The notes beneath the pieces were generated by a model, which saw only the letters and a program-made list of their open reading frames with translations, had not been told where the DNA came from and did not search any database. Made by a program: the position numbers and the translations under genes. A stretch of DNA of 11,404 nt from an uncultured Alphaproteobacteria bacterium (GTDB taxonomy: Bacteria; Pseudomonadota; Alphaproteobacteria; Puniceispirillales; UBA1172): NCBI GenBank assembly GCA_913056245.1, contig CAJXME010000019.1, positions 1-11,404 of the forward strand. Direction: 5' to 3'. This document shows, piece after piece, positions 7,058-11,404 of the stretch (position 1 is the first letter of the stretch; each line of letters opens with the position of its first letter).

Positions 7058-7666
7058 TTAAAGGCTATCCACCAAGGTAACGCCCGCATCCTTCATTTGG
7101 GTGATCGCCACCTCTAAGGAGCCGCCCAAATCAATCGCGCGGCAAGCGGACATCACCACCGTGACGTCAAACCCAAGGCGGGCGGCATCAAGGGCGGAAA
7201 ACGCCACACAGAAATCCGTCGCCAGCCCCGCAATGGTGACTGCATGGATGCCGCGTTCGTTGAGCGCGCCGCCTAGGCCTGTGGGAGTGGTTTTGTCGTT
7301 TTCAAAAAACGCCGAATAACTGTCGATGGCGGGGCGATAGCCTTTGCGGATGATCAATTCGGCGCGGTCGCCATCCAGCGCATCATGAAACGCCGCGCCA
7401 GCACTGCCTTGGACGCAATGATCAGGCCAAAGCGTTTGCTCGCCATAAGGCATGGTGATCATGGTGAAGGGGTCATGGCCGTCATGCTGGCTGGCGAAAC
7501 TGGAATGATTCTGCGGATGCCAATCTTGCGTAAGGATCACGTGATCAAATTGCCCCATCATGGCGTTAATTGGCGCGACAACAGCGTCACCATCGGCCAC
7601 GGCTAAAGCGCCACCGGGGCAAAAATCATGCTGAACGTCAATGACAATAAGCGCGGAATTGGACAT
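7058..7666 (-). CDS. pncA: Nicotinamidase (nicotinamide deamidase)
   Basis: A 202-residue cysteine hydrolase of the isochorismatase-like fold, converting nicotinamide to nicotinate and ammonia in the cytoplasmic NAD salvage pathway; it often also acts on pyrazinamide. The catalytic triad is complete: D10 in IVIDVQHDFCPGG, K108 in IRKGYRPAID, and C153 in GLATDFCVAFSALDA. Metal ligands are D48 and H50 in TQDWHPQNHSSFAS plus H83 in LWPDHCVQG. This combination, particularly WPDHCVQG and the ATDFCV nucleophile loop, separates PncA from other isochorismatase-family hydrolases. Length is typical. The ATG whose complement is at 7664-7666 is preceded by AAAGGAG (complement of 7674-7680); an upstream start would add 15 unconserved residues. 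It is divergent from the M19 gene and upstream of the methyltransferase gene. Confidence 0.96.
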   Translation of the reverse strand: MSNSALIVIDVQHDFCPGGALAVADGDAVVAPINAMMGQFDHVILTQDWHPQNHSSFASQHDGHDPFTMITMPYGEQTLWPDHCVQGSAGAAFHDALDGDRAELIIRKGYRPAIDSYSAFFENDKTTPTGLGGALNERGIHAVTIAGLATDFCVAFSALDAARLGFDVTVVMSACRAIDLGGSLEVAITQMKDAGVTLVDSL

Positions 7667-7685
7667 GGCGGGTCTCCTTTGGCTT

Positions 7686-7712
7686 GTCCTAGCACAGAAG
7701 CGTCCTAACACA
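7686..7712. repeat. Tandem 11-base direct repeats in the pncA / M19 divergent intergenic region
   Basis: GTCCTAGCACA (7686-7696) is followed after 5 bases by GTCCTAACACA (7702-7712), 10 of 11 positions identical and 16 bases apart. They lie 20-46 bases upstream of the pncA start codon, where its promoter is expected, inside the 154-base gap (7667-7820) shared with the M19 gene. They may be a tandem operator site. I found no convincing promoter hexamers in the rest of the gap. Confidence 0.35.
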
Positions 7713-7820
7713 ACAGCAGCGTTGAGGCCAGATGTCTCTCGGCAGGGTTTAAGTGGAATTGGGGGTTTTCATCGCCTCGCCTTCGTTTTAAGGTCAAGCC
7801 GGAAGCAATGAGGTGAGTTG

Positions 7821-8795
7821 ATGCTGATTGATGGGCTGCAATATTGCAATTGGTCGCCAAAAATTTTTCAAGAATGGCGTGATGGCGGGGTGGATTGCGT
7901 CCATGTGACCATCGCCTATCATGAAATGTTCCGCGAAACCGTGGCGAATATCGAACAATGGAATCGCTGGTTTGAACAGCATCCCGACCTTATTGTTCAG
8001 GCTTTTACCGCTGAAGATGTGGAAGCGGCAAAGGCTTCAGGCCGCACCGCGGTGATCTTCGGCTTCCAAAACCCATCGCCGATGGAAGATGATATAGGCT
8101 TGATTGAAATCTTGCATCGTCTGGGGGGGCGGTTCATGCAATTGACCTATAACAATCAATCGCTATTGGCGACGGGTTGTTATGAAGAGGATGACACGGG
8201 GCTGACCCGCATGGGGCGTGAGGTGGTGGAAGAAATGAACCGCGTCGGCATGGTGGTTGATATGTCGCATTCGGCTGAACGATCCACCCTCGAAGCGGCG
8301 GAACATTCATCGCGGCCGATTGTGGTCAGCCACGCCAACCCATCTTTCTGGCATCCGGCACGGCGCAACAAATCGGATGCCGTGATGAAGGCTTTGGCTG
8401 AGACTGGCGGCATGCTGGGCTTTTCGCTTTATCCGCATCATTTGAATCACGGCAGCGATTGCACGCTTGATGATTTCTGCACCATGATCGCGGATACAGC
8501 GGAAAAGATGGGCATTGATCACATCGGCTTTGGGTCTGATCTTTGTCAGGATCAACCGGATTCCGTGGTGGAATGGATGCGGGTTGGGCGTTGGACCAAA
8601 AAAATTGATTATGGCGAAGGGTCGGCTAGCAACGCTGGGTTCCCGCCCATGCCGTCATGGTTTCGCGATAATCGCGATTGGTCGAATATCCTCAAAGGGC
8701 TTGCCAATGTAGGGTTTTCTGAGGATGATATCGCTAAGATCGCTGGCGGGAATTGGCTTGAATTTTTCCGCCGCTCTTTTCAGCCCAAATCATGA
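7821..8795 (+). CDS. M19 (renal dipeptidase-like) family protein with atypical metal site
   Basis: A 324-residue amidohydrolase-fold protein of the M19 membrane-dipeptidase family, despite having no signal peptide or membrane segment. Recognisable family blocks are LGGRFMQLTYNNQS (101-114), GLTRMGREVVEEMNRVGMVV (127-146) leading into DMSHS, PIVVSHANP (166-174), RRNKSD (181-186) and IDHIGFGSD (232-240). Compared with human DPEP1, the residues matching H198 (here H150), H219 (H171), R230 (R182) and D288 (D240) are kept. The N-terminal HxD metal pair reads L6/Y8 in IDGLQYCNW, and the bridging glutamate region reads FGFQN with Q83. Standard binuclear zinc dipeptidase activity is therefore doubtful. 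The ATG at 7821 has GAGGTG (7810-7815) 5 bases upstream; a TTG at 7818 is in frame. It leads a probable operon with the 567-residue protein and DUF3726. Confidence 0.85.
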   Translation: MLIDGLQYCNWSPKIFQEWRDGGVDCVHVTIAYHEMFRETVANIEQWNRWFEQHPDLIVQAFTAEDVEAAKASGRTAVIFGFQNPSPMEDDIGLIEILHRLGGRFMQLTYNNQSLLATGCYEEDDTGLTRMGREVVEEMNRVGMVVDMSHSAERSTLEAAEHSSRPIVVSHANPSFWHPARRNKSDAVMKALAETGGMLGFSLYPHHLNHGSDCTLDDFCTMIADTAEKMGIDHIGFGSDLCQDQPDSVVEWMRVGRWTKKIDYGEGSASNAGFPPMPSWFRDNRDWSNILKGLANVGFSEDDIAKIAGGNWLEFFRRSFQPKS

Positions 8796-8868
8796 GGCTG
8801 GATAAGACTGAATATCATCCATAAAACGTTCATCTTCTTAAAGAAGGATTGGATTTTAGGTGTAGGCG

Positions 8869-10572
8869 ATGGTGATGCGAGTTGAAACGTCTGATCAGAA
8901 TGATTTGAGCCTTGATTTGCGCACAGCGGATGAGGTGATGCGGCTTGAGCGTATGGGGTCATTTCACCCCATGCGGCTGTCTTTCTCGCGGCAATTGTTG
9001 CGCCGTATGGCGGCGGAGCGCTGGCAGGTTGAGATGGCCGATTGGCAGATTGATGAGCGCGGCCATGGCCACGCGGTGATCACCGCCACCGGCCCCGATC
9101 ACACTTATTCATTGGTGGCTTATAGTCACGACCTTGATGATAAAGACCGCAGCGATCGGGTGATTGCGGAGAAATGGGACGCGACTTTCAGCCTTGTGGA
9201 TGGCGTGCCTGATGCCGATGCCATTGCCATGATGGCGGACACCGTCTCTAAGCAAGAGGCTGGCCGTCAACGTCATGATCAGTTGACCTTGAGCCGCGCC
9301 AATAAATCAGTGCGGATGTTCAATCATGTGGTGGATCGCCTTGCTAAGGGCGAGCAACCTGACGCTGAAATGGTCAATACGATTGGCTATGTCATGCGAA
9401 CGACCGCGGTTTACGGCAATGGTAAATTTGGCATTGGCGATCGGGTGGCGATCGAAGACCGCGCGGCGATGTTAGGGCCTTTTCAGGTGGAAATGTTAAC
9501 GGTCTATTTGATCCGGCATTTTTCCCTCGCGCTGATTGAACATTTGGCCAAGGTCAAAGGTGGCGATCAAGCGGTGGCGCTTGCGCCACAATTGGCGCGG
9601 CATTTTGGGATTGGCAATGCTACGGGTCTCGGGATGGCGCCGTTTTTAGTGCATCATCAGGTGCTTTTCCATCAATGGATGCACACCCGCGAAGTGGCGC
9701 TGGCGCGGGTGCTAAGCCAAAAATCGATCCGCCACGATCAGGCCAATGCCATTCGATCTTTGGTGGCACGCGCCCAGCGATACACCGCGCAATGGCGGGT
9801 GGATGACGCGATCCAATCGGATCGCATCACCGCTCTTGAGCGGGATTTACAGACCCTAGTGGCATGGGTTGATGGCGATTGGGGCGGGGCTAATCACGCG
9901 CTTTCCGATTTAATGGCCAAAGCCAAGCAAAACCTAGGGCTTGAAGCGGAAGAAATGCTTGTTTCTATTTTGCTCGAACCCTTCGGCGATTTGATCGATG
10001 ATTTGGCTGATGCCATGTCTGCCCGTGAGCAGGTCAGCGTTAATATTAAAGCCACGGTGGGGGATGCCTTGGCGACGCTTCGCCGCGATTATCAATGGGC
10101 CTTGGCCTTGGATTTAGAAGACCGAAACCAGCAGGAATTGTTCTGGTATGTCTCCGAAGCCAAATTGGAGCCGCGCCTTGGTCGCCGGTTTGAAGAAGAC
10201 GGCGCGGATCAAGAAATGCCTTTTGACATCGCCCATCAAATCCAACGGCTTCAGCCGGATTTAGAAGCCGCGCCAAAGGATATGCTCTTGGCTGAGTTTA
10301 TGTTGGCGCATCCCCAGCATCGCTATGTGCTGAAGCGGGTGGTGCATACCGCGCGTTATCCTTATGGCGAGATTCGCGATAATCTTGTGGCGGCCACCAC
10401 TCGCCCCATCGATATGCTGCGCTGTAAGTTGAGTTTTTTCGGCGCGTCTAAATTTGACCCGAAATCAGATTTATGGACGCGGATTTCGCTTTTCCAAGGC
10501 GCGCCCTTGGTGGAAGAATTATCGCCTGAAACCTCGGAAAATTGGCTTTTTGCCGCCATTGATTTGCCCTGA
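8869..10572 (+). CDS. Uncharacterised 567-residue soluble protein
   Basis: I do not recognise a named domain. The protein is long, charged and apparently cytoplasmic, with no signal peptide or clear transmembrane helix and only one cysteine (C519). The N-terminal third (about 34-110) looks alpha/beta, with strand-like segments HAVITATGPDHTYSLVAYSH and an EKWDATFSLVDG stretch. The middle contains glycine-rich YGNGKFGIGDRVAIEDRAAM (182-201), a hydrophobic helix near 207-227, and a histidine-rich segment from FGIGNATGLGMAPF into VHHQVLFHQWMHTRE (246-275). The C-terminal half is mostly helical, with an SFFGASKFDP motif near 522-531. The H-rich and G-rich segments look like conserved active-site or ligand regions, but this is a visual judgement. 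It follows the M19 gene by 73 bases and precedes DUF3726 by 84 bases. AGGTG at 8858-8862 supports the ATG at 8869; an ATG at 8875 is an alternative. Confidence 0.85.
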   Translation: MVMRVETSDQNDLSLDLRTADEVMRLERMGSFHPMRLSFSRQLLRRMAAERWQVEMADWQIDERGHGHAVITATGPDHTYSLVAYSHDLDDKDRSDRVIAEKWDATFSLVDGVPDADAIAMMADTVSKQEAGRQRHDQLTLSRANKSVRMFNHVVDRLAKGEQPDAEMVNTIGYVMRTTAVYGNGKFGIGDRVAIEDRAAMLGPFQVEMLTVYLIRHFSLALIEHLAKVKGGDQAVALAPQLARHFGIGNATGLGMAPFLVHHQVLFHQWMHTREVALARVLSQKSIRHDQANAIRSLVARAQRYTAQWRVDDAIQSDRITALERDLQTLVAWVDGDWGGANHALSDLMAKAKQNLGLEAEEMLVSILLEPFGDLIDDLADAMSAREQVSVNIKATVGDALATLRRDYQWALALDLEDRNQQELFWYVSEAKLEPRLGRRFEEDGADQEMPFDIAHQIQRLQPDLEAAPKDMLLAEFMLAHPQHRYVLKRVVHTARYPYGEIRDNLVAATTRPIDMLRCKLSFFGASKFDPKSDLWTRISLFQGAPLVEELSPETSENWLFAAIDLP

Positions 10573-10587
10573 TCTCATAATGAGATC
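10571..10587. repeat. Inverted repeat directly after the 567-residue gene
   Basis: GATCTCAT and ATGAGATC flank a single A, giving an 8-base inverted repeat that overlaps the upstream stop codon. Only three T residues follow (10588-10590), so it is a poor intrinsic terminator. It could be a protein-binding site, a weak attenuator or an mRNA processing stem between the two genes. Confidence 0.35.
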
Positions 10588-10656
10588 TTTACTGTTCCAG
10601 CACGATTGAAATTGCCCCCTACCATTGCTCAAGATCATCGCTCAAAGCTATCGCCC

Positions 10657-11268
10657 ATGACCATCACCCTCTCTCGAAATGAAATTCGCGCCGAAACCGA
10701 GAAAGCCATTCGCGGGATCGGTAAGACTTGGGGGCAGGCCAAGGATGGCGGCGCCATGGCGACGTGGCTGGCGGCGCATGATTTGCCTTTCTTAGGGGCG
10801 CTCACGGCTTCTTTGGAGCGGCTGGATAACGCTGGCGCATCAACATTGGATTTTGAGGCAGCGCTCGATGGCATCACGCTGGCGGAAATGGTCGCCGCCA
10901 CGGGGCGGGAATGGTCGGGGAAGACCTCAAAGCCGCGCTTTTTAATCGCTGGGATGGCGATTGTGGCGAGTGAGCAAGGCTGCGCGATGACCTTAAAAGC
11001 AGGGGGGCAAGTTGTGGCCGTCGCGGACCACCATGACGTTTGGATGTCCTCCCATGAATCTGCCGAGGATGAGGTCGAGGTCACTTTAACCCCAAGCCGC
11101 GATGACATCGCGGCGTTACAACCTTGCCCATGGAGCGCGTTGACGGCGCATCAAGCCCCTTACAAATGCTGGGCTAAACTCAGCGCTTATGCCTATCGCA
11201 CCTATGTGCCGGAAACCGAAGAAAAGCGGCGTGCGGGCGCGGGCGCCGGAGATATCGACAATAATTAA
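10657..11268 (+). CDS. DUF3726 family protein
   Basis: A 203-residue protein matching the DUF3726 family of unknown function. Recognisable blocks are the N-terminal LSRNEIRAETEKAIRGIG (5-22) followed by KTWGQAKDGGAMATWLAAH (23-41), a central block at about 88-112 (KTSKPRFLIAGMAIVASE), and the C-terminal signature YAYRTYVPETEEKRRAGAGA (178-197) ending GDIDNN, close to the family's TyVPxSxxSRxxGAGAGxxDND ending. No signal peptide or membrane helix is visible, so a cytoplasmic location is likely. The conserved GAGAG-x-x-DN tail suggests a functional role for the C-terminus, but no reaction is known. The ATG at 10657 lacks a clear Shine-Dalgarno sequence; a TTG at 10606 is in frame but would add non-conserved residues. 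It is probably co-transcribed with the two genes before it and converges on the racemase-family gene. Confidence 0.88.
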   Translation: MTITLSRNEIRAETEKAIRGIGKTWGQAKDGGAMATWLAAHDLPFLGALTASLERLDNAGASTLDFEAALDGITLAEMVAATGREWSGKTSKPRFLIAGMAIVASEQGCAMTLKAGGQVVAVADHHDVWMSSHESAEDEVEVTLTPSRDDIAALQPCPWSALTAHQAPYKCWAKLSAYAYRTYVPETEEKRRAGAGAGDIDNN

Positions 11269-11287
11269 ACCGCTTTACGTTGGCTCA

Positions 11288-11404
11288 TCAGGGCAAATCA
11301 AGGGTGAAAAGACGGCCGCCTTCAGGGGCTTGGTAATCGCATCCCGCAAGGCGCAACGCCATCCAAATCATGGCTTGATTGCTGGTGATCACGGGCTTGC
11401 CCAA
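11288..11404 (-). CDS. Asp/Glu racemase / maleate isomerase / EutA-like protein, C-terminal fragment
   Basis: The last 38 codons of a gene that enters from the right edge on the - strand. The visible part reads LGKPVITSNQAMIWMALRLA then GCDY..., and ends in LFTLDLP. The KPVITSNQAxxWxxLRLAG block is characteristic of the C-terminal helix region of maleate cis-trans isomerases, arylmalonate decarboxylases and the ectoine-catabolism protein EutA, all members of the Asp/Glu racemase superfamily that use paired cysteines. Those cysteines lie outside the window, so the exact subfamily and reaction cannot be set. Its stop is 19 bases from the convergent DUF3726 stop. Confidence 0.72.
   Translation of the reverse strand: MGKPVITSNQAMIWMALRLAGCDYQAPEGGRLFTLDLP

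Noticed and set aside
8834..8846. CTTCTTAAAGAAG palindrome between the M19 gene and the 567-residue gene
   Set aside because: The stem is short and A/T-rich with essentially no loop and no T-run, so it is neither a terminator nor a convincing operator by itself.
1..11404. CRISPR array, tRNA, rRNA, insertion sequence or phage integration signs
   Set aside because: I found no regularly spaced repeats, no cloverleaf or rRNA segments, no transposase or integrase reading frame and no terminal inverted repeats on reading both strands.

Overview
The window looks like chromosomal DNA from an alphaproteobacterium. The families present (a DUF3726 protein, a DUF2805 protein, an M19-type dipeptidase homologue, and an Asp/Glu racemase/maleate isomerase relative) and the moderately GC-rich codon use suggest a Rhodospirillales, SAR116 or Roseobacter-like lineage. 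This is an inference from protein style, since no rRNA or other taxonomic marker is present. Genes are tightly packed, no gap exceeds about 155 bases, and I see no tRNA, rRNA, CRISPR array, transposase or integrase.

Left part (1-3023, all + strand). The window opens with the tail of a 1-Cys peroxiredoxin and a strong intrinsic terminator. Then come four genes: an Fe(II)/2-oxoglutarate oxygenase resembling the BesD/HalD group, a PhnD-like solute-binding-fold protein without a signal peptide, a small DUF2805 (TIGR03643-type) protein, and a dimethylarginine dimethylaminohydrolase (DDAH). The DUF2805 and DDAH genes are nearly contiguous.

Middle part (3027-7666). An NAD-type aldehyde dehydrogenase (-) and a ferredoxin/rubredoxin-type FAD reductase (+) diverge from a 65-base shared control region. 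The reductase converges on a SABATH-type carboxyl methyltransferase (-), which lies downstream of a nicotinamidase (pncA, -).

Right part (7821-11404). Three + strand genes follow: an M19 dipeptidase-fold protein that lacks several canonical metal ligands, a 567-residue protein I cannot assign, and a DUF3726 protein. They face the C-terminal end of an Asp/Glu racemase/maleate isomerase/EutA-like gene on the - strand.

A loose theme runs through the window: release of nitrogen or carbon from small amino-acid-like or amide compounds. DDAH yields citrulline and dimethylamine, nicotinamidase yields ammonia, and a dipeptidase-fold protein, an amino-acid-type oxygenase and a racemase/isomerase are nearby. 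The most promising undescribed unit is the module at 7821-11404, built from a probably re-purposed M19 protein, an unknown large protein, DUF3726 and a racemase-family enzyme. A shared pathway is an inference and is not shown by the sequence.
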